A DNA stretch of 64,000 bases. It comes from Nibrella saemangeumensis. Its GTDB lineage: Bacteria > Bacteroidota > Bacteroidia > Cytophagales > Spirosomataceae. The stretch's first letter is position 1. Every line of letters begins with the position of its first letter. Shown here in pieces: positions 26,447-35,212 of this stretch. Made by a program: the position numbers and the translations under genes. The notes under the pieces were generated by a model, which was not told where the DNA came from, did no database searches, and worked only from the letters and a program-made list of their open reading frames with translations. The stretch covers positions 73,830 to 137,829 of the forward strand of contig NZ_BAABHD010000028.1 in NCBI RefSeq assembly GCF_039541915.1. Direction: 5' to 3'.

Positions 26447-27754
26447 TTATTTTTGTCGGAAGAAAACCGTTATCGGCACACCCTCAAAGCCAAAGTTCTC
26501 CCGTAGTTTATTCTCCAGAAAGCGTTCATAGGGCTCTTTAAGGTATTGCGGATGATTCGTAAAGAAGATAAATGTCGGCGATGGTGTGGGCAACTGCATG
26601 GTATACTTGATCTTGATGTATTTGCCCCGATGCGCCGGTGGTGGATAAGCTTCGATCAGCGGCAACATCGTCTCGTTCAACTTCGACGTAGCTATCTTCT
26701 TGGTTTTATTCTCGTAAACTTCCGTTACCTTTTCCATCACCTGGAAAATCCGCTGTTTTTCGTGAACCGAGGCAAAGATAATGGGCAGGTAATCGATCGG
26801 CGCCATTCGCCCGTGAATCTCCTTACGCCAAACATCAGCGGTTTTGGTATCTTTTTCAATGGCGTCCCATTTGTTCACCATGATGACTACGCCTTTTTTA
26901 GCCCGCACTGCCTGACCAATAATGTTCATGTCCTGCGATTCCAGACCACGGGTAGCATCCAGCATCACCACACACACATCCGACTCTTCCATCGCCCGTA
27001 GTGAGCGCAGAATGGAGTAGAACTCAATGTTATCTTTGATCCTGGCCTTCCGGCGAATACCGGCGGTATCAGTCAGGATAAAATCTTTACCAAATGCTTT
27101 GTACCGGGTGTTGATCGCATCACGGGTGGTACCCGCTATATCGGTAACAATACTCCGCTCACGGCCCAGCAGCACGTTCAGAAATGAGGATTTACCGGCA
27201 TTCGGCCGGCCCAGAATGGCTACGCGGGGAATACCTGCTTCCGGATCTTCAATGCCCGTGTCTTTAAAGTGTTTCACCACTTCGTCCAGCAGCTCACCCG
27301 TTCCGGTACCCGTCTGCGCCGACACCGAATAGATCTCGCCTAGGCCCAGCTCGTAGAATTCAGCGGCTGCCTGCTGGCGGCCTATCGTCTCCGCCTTATT
27401 GGCAACCACCAGCACCGGCTTCTTCGACCGGCGCAGGACATCGGCAAAGTCCTGATCCAGGCTGGTCAGGCCTGTCATGGTATCCACCATAAACAGCAGC
27501 ACCGAGGCCTCTTCAATAGCCAGTTCCACCTGCTCGCGAATGGCATCTTCAAAAATATCTTCGGAGCCGACGACATAGCCGCCGGTATCAATGACGGTAA
27601 AATACTTATCGGTCCACTCGGCATGGCCGTAATGCCGGTCGCGGGTGACACCGCTCTGGTTATCCATAATAGCCTGCCGCTGCTCAATCAGTCGGTTAAA
27701 CAGCGTGGATTTGCCCACATTCGGCCGGCCCACAATTGCTACAATATTTGCCAT
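26447..27754 (-). CDS. der: Ribosome-assembly GTPase Der (EngA)
   Basis: Der is an essential GTPase for 50S subunit maturation. The 435-residue protein has two G domains: the first with GRPNVGKSTLFN, DTGGY and NKAE (about 8-16, 55-60, 117-120), the second with GRPNAGKSSFLN, DTAGI and NKWD (about 180-300). A C-terminal KH-like domain (about 350-435) ends in VPITVFFRQK. Length and domain order are standard. It is encoded just downstream of era on the same strand, separated by a heptad-repeat element of about 90 bp. Confidence 0.97.
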   Translation of the reverse strand: MANIVAIVGRPNVGKSTLFNRLIEQRQAIMDNQSGVTRDRHYGHAEWTDKYFTVIDTGGYVVGSEDIFEDAIREQVELAIEEASVLLFMVDTMTGLTSLDQDFADVLRRSKKPVLVVANKAETIGRQQAAAEFYELGLGEIYSVSAQTGTGTGELLDEVVKHFKDTGIEDPEAGIPRVAILGRPNAGKSSFLNVLLGRERSIVTDIAGTTRDAINTRYKAFGKDFILTDTAGIRRKARIKDNIEFYSILRSLRAMEESDVCVVMLDATRGLESQDMNIIGQAVRAKKGVVIMVNKWDAIEKDTKTADVWRKEIHGRMAPIDYLPIIFASVHEKQRIFQVMEKVTEVYENKTKKIATSKLNETMLPLIEAYPPPAHRGKYIKIKYTMQLPTPSPTFIFFTNHPQYLKEPYERFLENKLRENFGFEGVPITVFFRQK

Positions 27755-27767
27755 ATTCTTTTAAGTC

Positions 27768-27852
27768 GGCAGTAGGCAGTGTACAGTAGGCACATTTGAG
27801 AAGCATAGCTGCTCTTTTCTGCCAGCTGCAAACTGCTTGCTGCGCACTACTC
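27768..27852. repeat. Heptad-repeat hairpin between era and der
   Basis: The left arm reads GGCAGTA, GGCAGTG, TACAGTA, GGCACAT; the right arm reads GCTGCAA, ACTGCTT, GCTGCGC, ACTACTC. The arms are imperfectly complementary and in strict 7-bp register. The unit resembles the element at 1845-1930. Its right end overlaps the 3' end of era. Confidence 0.6.
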
Positions 27853-28770
27853 ACTTTGATCATACCCGAAGCGCCGGAGGGATCGTTCCTTATTGCGCCA
27901 GTCAGGTTCTATTTTTACGAACTGTTCAAGGAACACTTTTTTTCCGAAGAAGCGTTCCAACTCTTCGCGGGCCATAATACCCGTCTTTTTGATCATATTG
28001 CCGCCCTCACCCAACAGAATCGCCCGCTGTGTTGCCCGCTCTACCAGGATCTCGGCCTGGATCACAATGATGTCTTCCTTATCCTTAAAGCCTGTCACCA
28101 CCACCTCTGTGCTGTAAGGAATTTCCTTTTTATAGTTCAGGAAGATCTTCTCCCGGATTATTTCCGACGCAAAGAAACGCTCCGGCTTATCGGTCATCTC
28201 ATCCTTGGGGAAAAATGGGGGATGCACCGGCAACCGGGTAACAATGGCGTCGAACACCTGGTCGAGATTAGCCGCGCCGATGGCCGATATTGGGATAATG
28301 TCTTCTGCCTTAAAATTCTGCTCCCAGTACAGCTTTTTCTCGGCTACCTGTTCGGGTGTGGCCAGATCAATCTTATTAATGAGCAGCAGCACGGGTGTTT
28401 GACTGTGCTGGAGCCGATCTATGACGTCATTCTGGTCGTGCTTCTCAAAAATATCGGTGACAAAAAGAATAATGTCTGCATCTTCCAAAGAGCCCCGTAC
28501 AAAACTCATCATCGACTCGTGGAGCCTGTACTGCGGTTTGATAATACCGGGTGTATCGGAATAAATTAGCTGGAACTCCTGTCCGTTGTGAACGCCATTC
28601 AGGATGCCCATGATCCGGTGACGGGTTGTCTGGGCCTTGGAGGTGATGATCGACAGCCGTTCGCCCACCAGTTGATTCATCAGCGTCGACTTACCTACGT
28701 TAGGTTTACCAATAATACTGACAAAACCAGCTTTATGATCCGGGCTGTAGTTCTCGTTTGTGATGTCCAT
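27847..28770 (-). CDS. era: GTPase Era
   Basis: Era binds 16S rRNA near its 3' end and acts in 30S assembly. The 307-residue protein carries GKPNVGKSTLMN (G1, about 15-26), DTPGI (G3), NKID (G4), SAIGAANLD (G5) and a C-terminal KH domain (about 200-300) with GEGGNMIKKTGIMAREELE. The ATG at 28770 is chosen because MDITNENYSPDHKAG is followed at once by the G1 region; an upstream extension to 28830 would translate the leader hairpin. Upstream lies a putative attenuator (28808-28853) and a -7 box at 28864-28871. Confidence 0.96.
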   Translation of the reverse strand: MDITNENYSPDHKAGFVSIIGKPNVGKSTLMNQLVGERLSIITSKAQTTRHRIMGILNGVHNGQEFQLIYSDTPGIIKPQYRLHESMMSFVRGSLEDADIILFVTDIFEKHDQNDVIDRLQHSQTPVLLLINKIDLATPEQVAEKKLYWEQNFKAEDIIPISAIGAANLDQVFDAIVTRLPVHPPFFPKDEMTDKPERFFASEIIREKIFLNYKKEIPYSTEVVVTGFKDKEDIIVIQAEILVERATQRAILLGEGGNMIKKTGIMAREELERFFGKKVFLEQFVKIEPDWRNKERSLRRFGYDQSE

Positions 28771-28807
28771 AAAGAAATGATAATCAGGCCAACTAACGCC
28801 GGCCACA

Positions 28808-28853
28808 GAAAAAAACTCCCCTCCAGACAAAACTATTTTGCAGGGAGGGGTGT
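28808..28853 (-). terminator. Terminator-like hairpin in the era leader (possible attenuator)
   Basis: On the minus strand an outer stem (28844-28853 with 28815-28824, ACACCCCTCC facing GGAGGGGAGT) and an inner stem CAAAA/TTTTG (28836-28840 with 28828-28832) are followed by a run of six or seven T. It sits between the putative era promoter and the era ATG, so it would reduce read-through or create a short RNA. Confidence 0.6.
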
Positions 28854-28863
28854 TATTTTTTTA

Positions 28864-28871
28864 CAAAGGTA
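28864..28871 (-). promoter_or_regulatory. -7 promoter box for era (minus strand)
   Basis: TACCTTTG on the minus strand is an exact TAnnTTTG match. It lies back to back with the tRNA-fMet promoter; the tRNA -33 TTG at 28873 is only 1 nt away. Confidence 0.55.
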
Positions 28872-28872
28872 G

Positions 28873-28903
28873 TTGATTTTATCACAAAAGACTACTACTT
28901 TTG
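28873..28903 (+). promoter_or_regulatory. Promoter of tRNA-fMet
   Basis: TTG at 28873-28875, a 20-nt spacer and TACTTTTG at 28896-28903 match the Bacteroidota -33/-7 consensus. The tRNA starts 12 nt after the box. The wording CTACTACTTTTGCA is nearly the same as at the rRNA promoter. Confidence 0.82.
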
Positions 28904-28914
28904 CACCCATACAC

Positions 28915-28987
<73 letters not shown>

Positions 28988-28990
28988 CTA

Positions 28991-29035
28991 AAGAAAAGCC
29001 TGATTAGCTAATAGTTAATCAGGCTTTTTCTTTTT
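28991..29035 (+). terminator. Intrinsic terminator of tRNA-fMet
   Basis: AAAAGCCTGATTA (28994-29006) pairs with TAATCAGGCTTTT (29016-29028), followed by T-rich sequence, 3 nt after the tRNA. Confidence 0.88.
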
Positions 29036-29114
29036 GCCCCTATGCGCTTATTCACTTATCCCATTATCCCAACAAAAAAGCCTGATGATACATCACCAGG
29101 CTTCTGTTTGTTCG

Positions 29115-29188
29115 TCGGGAAGGCGGGATTCGAACCCACGACCTCTTGCACCCCATGCAAGCACGCTACCGGACTGCGCTACATCCCG
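29115..29188 (-). tRNA. tRNA-Pro (GGG)
   Basis: On the minus strand a 74-nt cloverleaf with anticodon GGG in loop ATGGGGT, closed by CTTGC/GCAAG; the T-arm is GTGGG TTCGAAT CCCGC and the D-loop contains CCGGTA. The acceptor stem CGGGATG/CTTCCCG has a U6-U67 mismatch. CCA is not encoded. It is read toward the tRNA-fMet gene. Confidence 0.93.
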
Positions 29189-29218
29189 AATTAACAATGG
29201 CAAAAATAAGGGAATTAT

Positions 29219-29292
29219 AAAAAAGGAGCAAGGAACTCCGTTGCTTTCGGCGTTATTTTCCTGTAGCCACGTTGTTCCCTGCTCTCTTTTAG
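29219..29292. repeat. Heptad-type inverted repeat, GGAGCAA/GTTCCCT
   Basis: AAAAGGAGCAAGGAAC (29221-29236) faces GTTGTTCCCTGCTCTCTTTT (29271-29290) as an imperfect inverted repeat with about 35 bases between. The right arm falls in 7-mers (TTGTTCC, CTGCTCT). It lies just after the 3' end of the metalloprotease gene and may also act as its terminator. Confidence 0.5.
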
Positions 29293-29298
29293 GTATCG

Positions 29299-31896
29299 TT
29301 AGTCGTTCTTAACGGCTATTTCAGACGGAATCCGCGAGGGATCTAAAGCCCGGTTAATCCGCACCAGCACGTCGTCCAGGTGGTAGCGACTCATCTTATC
29401 GGTCGTGCCCGGCAGGGCCAGCCGAATATCACTCTGCAACTGCAACAGGTGCGCCCGCGTGACGGAAACGATATCCGACTTGCGCGCATCTATGGAAGGC
29501 CCGGCATTAAAACTAAAACCAGGAGCCGAAAAACCACCGACCGTGGCGGTAGGCGTCTTCGGATCGAGCATAGCGATCAGTTTCTCGGCATGGACTTTCT
29601 GCAGGTTCCGACGGTAGGTATCAATCGGCTTTTTGGCGCTCAATTCGCTCCAGATGCCGGTACGAATGTCGGTGAAGAGATCATCCAGCGAATATGTTCC
29701 ACCCGGACGGGTGTTGGTCTCAATAACCCGGCTCAGGCGGCTGATGTCCAGCATACTGTTCAAGGTATTTTCCTGGAACGTCCGAATGTAATCTACGCCC
29801 TGGTCCGGCCGGATGCGGCTCATCACGTTGTTGTCGAGCAGCCAGGTAGGCGTTTCAAACAGGTTGCGGTTGATGAAGGCCACGGCGTCTTTTTGCAGTG
29901 TACCCGGTGTAGCCTCGTACACGGCACCTGACTGATCGTATGTCTTAGGGGTTTCATACACACCACCGACATATTTGGTCACATGGCCAACATACCGGCG
30001 GAACTGGCCAACCACTTCGCCGTACATTGTCTTCAGGTTGTCGTAGTTTTCGGCTTCCTCACGAGTCCATTCGGGCAGGTTAGGCATAATGCGCTTCAGG
30101 TTTTTGATACCGTACTCGCTGGCCACCATGGCATTATCCCCAATGTCTTCGCTCTGCGAACGCGGGTCGAACGGGTTGATTTCGGTGCCGAACCAGTATT
30201 TCGGGTCCTGCTCATGCTGCTTTGTCCAGCGGTTTAGCTCCAGCTTATCCTCCTGAACGGTTTTGGTGCCGTAGATCGGCTTATAGCCCCATTCAATGGC
30301 CCATTTGTCGTAAACGCTTATGCGGGGAAACAGATCCGTGATACCATCTTCCGGCTGGGCTACATAGTTAAAGCGGGCATAATCCATAATGGAAACCGTA
30401 TGACCGTACTGCTTAATATAGTTTTTGTCGCGCAGTTTCTCCACCGGTGTTGCGTGACTGGCCCCAAAGTTATGACGCAGCCCCAGGGTGTGGCCCACCT
30501 CGTGAGAAGATACAAACCGTACCAGTTGGCCCATCAGCTCATCGTCGAATTTGGGCTTACGGGCGCGGGCATCCACGGCGGCACCCTGCACCATATACCA
30601 CTTGCGGAGCAGGTTCATTACGTTATGATACCAGCCGATATGGCTCTCGATAATTTCGCCGGTACGCGGATCGTGTACGTTAGGCCCATAGGCATTCTCA
30701 ATATCAGAAGCAAAGTAGCGGATAACGGAGTAACGGGCATCTTCCAGGCTCATGGTGGTGTCTTTGCTATCCCAGTCTTTAGCCATAATAGCGTTCTTCC
30801 AGCCTGCCTTCTCAAAGGCTTCCTGCCAGTCGTCTACGCCCTGCTTCAGGTATTTCCGCCATTTTATGGGTGTAGCCGGGTCAATGTAGTATACAATCGG
30901 CTTCTTCGGCTCAATAGCCTGACCGCGCTTTTGCCGCTCGGCATCGGCTGCACTCTTCGGCTCCAGTCGCCAGCGCACCACAAACGTTTCGCGCTCGGTT
31001 TTCTGAGAGTTATCATCGTACACGGTATAGCCGTTGGCAAAAAACCCAACCCGGTTATCAAACAACCGCTTGCGCATCGGTACTTTCGGAAGCAGAATCA
31101 TGGATGTATTGATCTCCATGGTCACAGCGCCGGCAGCACTGCCGGCTGGTAGCGTGGACGCAGGAGCAGGGGAGGGAGCGGCAGACAGAGCCGGTGTTGC
31201 CGCGGCTGCATACGTCTTTACCACCCGAACCTCTGTGTTGATGGGATACGAACCGATACGCTGAATGTATGAGCGATCTGCCGAGGGTGCCGCCAGCCGG
31301 TAGCGGGATTTCGTCTGAGGGTCCAGGGAGACGATCTGATTCTCGGATTTAAAAAAGTCGGTTACGTCAATAACCACGGAGGTATCCTTGCGAATCGCTT
31401 TCAGGTCAAAGGCGGCCGCAATCGGTTCCACGTTGGAGTTCCGAACCGCCTGGTAAATAGGCTGAAGGGTGTCTGAACCAACATTCTGGTATAGCACTAC
31501 ACGCAGAAACAGCTTCTTCTCCGGTCCTTTTTCCCAGCGCAGCACCTGACGGTTAGCCAGTTCTCCACCGTAGCCGGCACCCGTAGGCGCTTTGGCAATA
31601 CGCGTAATGGCCATGAACTCCCGGTTCATCAGTGAATCCGGAATCTCAAAATAGTATTTGTCGTCGACTTTATGGACCGTGAAAAGACCTTTGGTAGACC
31701 GGGCGTTTTTGGTGATAACGTCTTTGTACGGTTTAGGACCACTTTTTGCCAGTGCCATAGTGGCAGATCGGGAGGCAGGGGCAGTTGTTGATGCTGGTTC
31801 TTCGGTACGGGTAGGTACTTCCTGAGCCTGAACCAGATAGCCCATCATAAGCATACCGCTTAGCAGACCTGCTATTCGCGGTGTAAAGGTTTGCAT
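29299..31896 (-). CDS. Secreted zinc-dependent metalloprotease (DUF5117/DUF4953 type)
   Basis: An 865-residue exported protein with signal peptide (cleavage near VQAQ, residue 25), an N-terminal beta-rich DUF5118/DUF5117-type part (about 55-400) and a metzincin-like catalytic part with SSHEVGHTLGLRHNFGAS (about 473-490): HExxHxxGxxH supplies three zinc ligands and the catalytic Glu. An Ala/Pro insert (about 230-262) interrupts the N-terminal part. The family is common in Bacteroidota; substrates are unknown. It is followed upstream on the same strand by two M1 peptidase genes, so this is a cluster of secreted peptidases, though the terminator at 31990-32024 separates their transcripts. Confidence 0.92.
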   Translation of the reverse strand: MQTFTPRIAGLLSGMLMMGYLVQAQEVPTRTEEPASTTAPASRSATMALAKSGPKPYKDVITKNARSTKGLFTVHKVDDKYYFEIPDSLMNREFMAITRIAKAPTGAGYGGELANRQVLRWEKGPEKKLFLRVVLYQNVGSDTLQPIYQAVRNSNVEPIAAAFDLKAIRKDTSVVIDVTDFFKSENQIVSLDPQTKSRYRLAAPSADRSYIQRIGSYPINTEVRVVKTYAAAATPALSAAPSPAPASTLPAGSAAGAVTMEINTSMILLPKVPMRKRLFDNRVGFFANGYTVYDDNSQKTERETFVVRWRLEPKSAADAERQKRGQAIEPKKPIVYYIDPATPIKWRKYLKQGVDDWQEAFEKAGWKNAIMAKDWDSKDTTMSLEDARYSVIRYFASDIENAYGPNVHDPRTGEIIESHIGWYHNVMNLLRKWYMVQGAAVDARARKPKFDDELMGQLVRFVSSHEVGHTLGLRHNFGASHATPVEKLRDKNYIKQYGHTVSIMDYARFNYVAQPEDGITDLFPRISVYDKWAIEWGYKPIYGTKTVQEDKLELNRWTKQHEQDPKYWFGTEINPFDPRSQSEDIGDNAMVASEYGIKNLKRIMPNLPEWTREEAENYDNLKTMYGEVVGQFRRYVGHVTKYVGGVYETPKTYDQSGAVYEATPGTLQKDAVAFINRNLFETPTWLLDNNVMSRIRPDQGVDYIRTFQENTLNSMLDISRLSRVIETNTRPGGTYSLDDLFTDIRTGIWSELSAKKPIDTYRRNLQKVHAEKLIAMLDPKTPTATVGGFSAPGFSFNAGPSIDARKSDIVSVTRAHLLQLQSDIRLALPGTTDKMSRYHLDDVLVRINRALDPSRIPSEIAVKND

Positions 31897-31989
31897 AAAA
31901 ATTTGTGAAGTGATGGTGAATTGTGAAAACGAAAGCTATTTATCTCTGAAAGATACTACAACTGCAACATATTCCATAAGCTAAAGGGG

Positions 31990-32024
31990 TAAAAACAAAG
32001 AAAACCGGCTGCGAACCGGTTTTC
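31990..32024 (-). terminator. Intrinsic terminator of the downstream M1 peptidase gene
   Basis: On the minus strand GAAAACCGG/CCGGTTTTC (9-bp perfect stem, 7-nt loop, 32000-32024) is followed by TTTGTTTTTA, 20 bp after the stop codon at 32044. Confidence 0.85.
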
Positions 32025-32043
32025 ATGCTTCGTTTTATCGTGC

Positions 32044-34425
32044 TTAATTTCGACCACTACCCTGGGTAGCCGGGGGGGCACTGCTCTGACGCTGCTGCTG
32101 CATGGGGTTCTGCGGTCGACCCTGACGCTGCTGCTTGAACAACTGCAACCGGCTGGGCTCTGCCTTCCGTGGGAAGCTGTTGTTCTCCGTCTCGATGTCA
32201 GCAATCTCTGAGTAGGGGTCCAGCGTCCACTGCACCACCTTCTTGTCGGTGGCGATCACCTTCTGCAGCTGCTGATTGTTGAAGCGCCAGATCTCCGCCG
32301 GAAAACGCGCCACTGAGTCGGTGCCATCCTCGAACTCCATGCGCACAATCACCGGCATCACCAGACCGCCCTTGTTCTTCACCGTCAGCGTGTAGAAGTT
32401 GTTCTTGCTCTCCAGCAGCTTGCGCTCCTCAGCCGTCAGGGTGTTGAGGTAATCCTGGTACTGCTTACGATCCGCATCGGTGACGGCATAGGGATCGTAG
32501 CGGTTGTAGAAGTCACGCATGGTGGAGTCCTGCGCCACTACGGTCTGGTTGCGGGTGGCTGCATCGCGCTGCTTGCTGATGGTGTTGGCCCGGCGCTGGG
32601 CTTCGGCCCGGGCTTCGGCTTTGACCACTTCGGGGTTGCGGCTGTTGAGCTGGAACCATTTGACTTCGAGCAGATCCTGATCGACGGGTTCGACGCCATA
32701 GAACCAGCCTTTCCAGAACCAGTCCAGGTCCACCCCGGAGGCATCTTCCATCGTCCGGAAAAAGTCCGCCGGTGTTGGTGTTTTAAAAGCCCAACGACGA
32801 GCGTACTCTTTAAAGGCGTAGTCGAACAGTTCCCGGCCCATTACTGTCTCCCGCAGGATATTCAAGGCGGTTGCCGGCTTGGCATACGCGTTTGGCCCGA
32901 GCAGGATGACGTTTTCGCCCGAGGTCATAATTGGGACCAGCATTGATTTATCGGCTTTCATATAGTCGACGATCTGCTGCGGCTCACCCCGGCGGGTTGG
33001 GAAGTTGTAATCCCACTCTTTCTCGGCCAGGTACTGGCAGAACGTATTCAATCCCTCATCCATCCAGGTCCACTGCCGCTCATCGGAGTTGACAATCATG
33101 GGGAAGAAGTTATGCCCTACTTCGTGGATGATTACGCCAATCATACCCGCCTTGACCTGCTCGGAATAGGTACCATCCGGCTCCGGACGGCCTCCGTTGA
33201 AGCTGATCATTGGGTACTCCATACCGCCACCCGGTACCGAATGACACGAGATGGCTACGGGATACGGATATTCAAACGTGCGATTACCATAGGAACGCAG
33301 GGTATGCTCAACGGCGCGGGTTGAGTACTGCCCCCACAGCGGATTCCCTTCTTTCGGGTAGTAAGACATACTCCAGATCTTGCGGCCGTTGCCATACACA
33401 TCTGTCTGCATGGCATCCCAGATAAACTTGCGGCTGCTGGCAAAGGCAAAATCCCGTACGTTGTCGGCTTTGTAGATCCAGGTCTTTTTGCCCGTCGGCT
33501 TGCCTTTCTCGGCGGCTTCGGCTTCCGCCTGCGTCACAATCACCACTGGCGTCTTAGACCGGCTGGCCTGATCCATGCGCTTCTGCTGGGTAGCGGTCAG
33601 TACCTGCTTGTAGTTCTGGCACTCACCGGTTGCCGCTACTACGTGATCGTTGGGCACGGTAATAGCTACGCGGTAGTTACCGAAGATCAGTGTAAATTCA
33701 CTGCCACCCAGAAATTGCTTGTTCTGCCAGCCGCTGACATCGTCATAAGCCGCCAGACGCGGGAACCAGTGGGCAATGAAGTAGTTATAGTTACCATCTT
33801 TTGCAAAAAACTCATAGCCCGAGCGGCCGTAGTACTCCGTAACGTAGTAACTCCAGTCAATATTAAACGCATAGTTCTGACCCGGCTTCAGGGGTGCCGG
33901 CAGGTCAATGCGCATCATCGTGTTGTTGATTGTATAGCGCAGCGCCTTACCGACTTTATCCGTTACCTTCGTGATGTTGTAGCCATATTTCTTCTCCTTA
34001 TCCAGCGTAGCACCACGTCCGGTATTCAAGGCCTGAATGGCTCCAATTGACATACCGTTCTCATTTACACTACCGGTGCGGGACAAAGCGCCTACTGCAT
34101 CATTCTTGAACAGATTCTGGTCCAGTTGCAGCCAGATATACCGAAGTTCATCCGATGAGTTATTGAAGTACGTCACTGTCTCGGAGCCGATAATCCGCTG
34201 GTTGGCGTCATCAAGTTCTACTTTAATATCGTAGTCGGCCCGGTTCTGGAAATAGTCCCGGCCGGGTGCACCGGCTGCCGTCCGGAAGGTATTCGGCGTA
34301 GGCAGCATAGGCCCAAGCTGTTCAAAACGCTCATTGGCGTTATACGTAGGGGAAGGGGAGGGAACCTGGGCCTGCGCGACCAGACTCAGCAATGCCAGCC
34401 CTATCACCAGCAGTTTTGTTCTCAT
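32044..34425 (-). CDS. M1 family zinc metallopeptidase, copy A
   Basis: The 793-residue protein has a signal peptide (cleavage near AQAQ, residue 20), an N-terminal beta domain (about 45-250) and the M1 catalytic domain with IIHEVGHNFFPMIVNSDERQ (HExxH-18-E, about 440-465) and WMDEGLNTF. PGGGMEYPM before it is the exopeptidase-type GxMEN-like loop. It ends in a Gln/Arg-rich low-complexity tail (about 765-793). It probably cleaves peptides in the periplasm or outside the cell. It is a tandem paralogue of 34481-36847; from about residue 550 to the end the two genes are almost identical in DNA. Confidence 0.93.
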   Translation of the reverse strand: MRTKLLVIGLALLSLVAQAQVPSPSPTYNANERFEQLGPMLPTPNTFRTAAGAPGRDYFQNRADYDIKVELDDANQRIIGSETVTYFNNSSDELRYIWLQLDQNLFKNDAVGALSRTGSVNENGMSIGAIQALNTGRGATLDKEKKYGYNITKVTDKVGKALRYTINNTMMRIDLPAPLKPGQNYAFNIDWSYYVTEYYGRSGYEFFAKDGNYNYFIAHWFPRLAAYDDVSGWQNKQFLGGSEFTLIFGNYRVAITVPNDHVVAATGECQNYKQVLTATQQKRMDQASRSKTPVVIVTQAEAEAAEKGKPTGKKTWIYKADNVRDFAFASSRKFIWDAMQTDVYGNGRKIWSMSYYPKEGNPLWGQYSTRAVEHTLRSYGNRTFEYPYPVAISCHSVPGGGMEYPMISFNGGRPEPDGTYSEQVKAGMIGVIIHEVGHNFFPMIVNSDERQWTWMDEGLNTFCQYLAEKEWDYNFPTRRGEPQQIVDYMKADKSMLVPIMTSGENVILLGPNAYAKPATALNILRETVMGRELFDYAFKEYARRWAFKTPTPADFFRTMEDASGVDLDWFWKGWFYGVEPVDQDLLEVKWFQLNSRNPEVVKAEARAEAQRRANTISKQRDAATRNQTVVAQDSTMRDFYNRYDPYAVTDADRKQYQDYLNTLTAEERKLLESKNNFYTLTVKNKGGLVMPVIVRMEFEDGTDSVARFPAEIWRFNNQQLQKVIATDKKVVQWTLDPYSEIADIETENNSFPRKAEPSRLQLFKQQRQGRPQNPMQQQRQSSAPPATQGSGRN

Positions 34426-35212
34426 AGTTGGGTTATAAATTGTTGATTACCTGGTAAGCAAATAGATACGAGCTAATTCCTTAGTTTCGGCCACTACCCT
34501 GGGTAGCGGGGGGGGCAGTGCCCTGCCGCTGCTGCTGCATGGGGTTCTGCGGTCGACCCTGACGCTGCTGCTTGAACAACTGCAACCGACTCGGCTCGGC
34601 CTTCCGTGGGAAGCTGTTGTTCTCCGTCTCGATGTCAGCAATCTCTGAGTAGGGGTCCAGCGTCCACTGCACCACCTTCTTGTCGGTGGCGATCACCTTC
34701 TGCAGCTGCTGATCGTTGAAGCGCCAGATCTCAGCTGGAAAACGTGCTACCGAGTCGGTACCATCCTCGAACTCCATGCGCACTATCACCGGCATCACCA
34801 GACCACCCTTGTTCTTCACCGTCAGCGTGTAGAAGTTGTTCTTGCTCTCCAGCAGCTTGCGCTCCTCAGCCGTCAGGGTGTTGAGGTAATCCTGGTACTG
34901 CTTACGATCCGCATCGGTGACGGCATAGGGATCATAGCGGTTATAGAAGTCACGCATGGTGGAGTCCTGCGCCACCACGGTCTGGTTGCGGGTGGCTGCA
35001 TCGCGCTGCTTGCTGATGGTGTTGGCCCGGCGCTGGGCTTCGGCCCGGGCTTCGGCTTTGACCACTTCGGGATTGCGGCTGTTGAGCTGGAACCATTTGA
35101 CTTCGAGCAGATCCTGATCGACGGCTTCCACGCCATAGAACCAGCCTTTCCAGAACCAGTCCAGGTCCACCCCGGAGGCATCTTCCATCGTCCGGAAGAA
35201 GTCCGCCGGCGT
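32047..35212. repeat. Near-identical 3' thirds of the tandem M1 genes (direct repeat of about 720 bp)
   Basis: 32047-32767 and about 34487-35205 align with roughly two dozen mismatches in 720 bp by hand, including long stretches without any change. The similarity stops abruptly beside the GCATCTTCCATCGTCCGGAA segment (32740s and 35180s). Upstream coding sequence has diverged much more. Confidence 0.85.
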
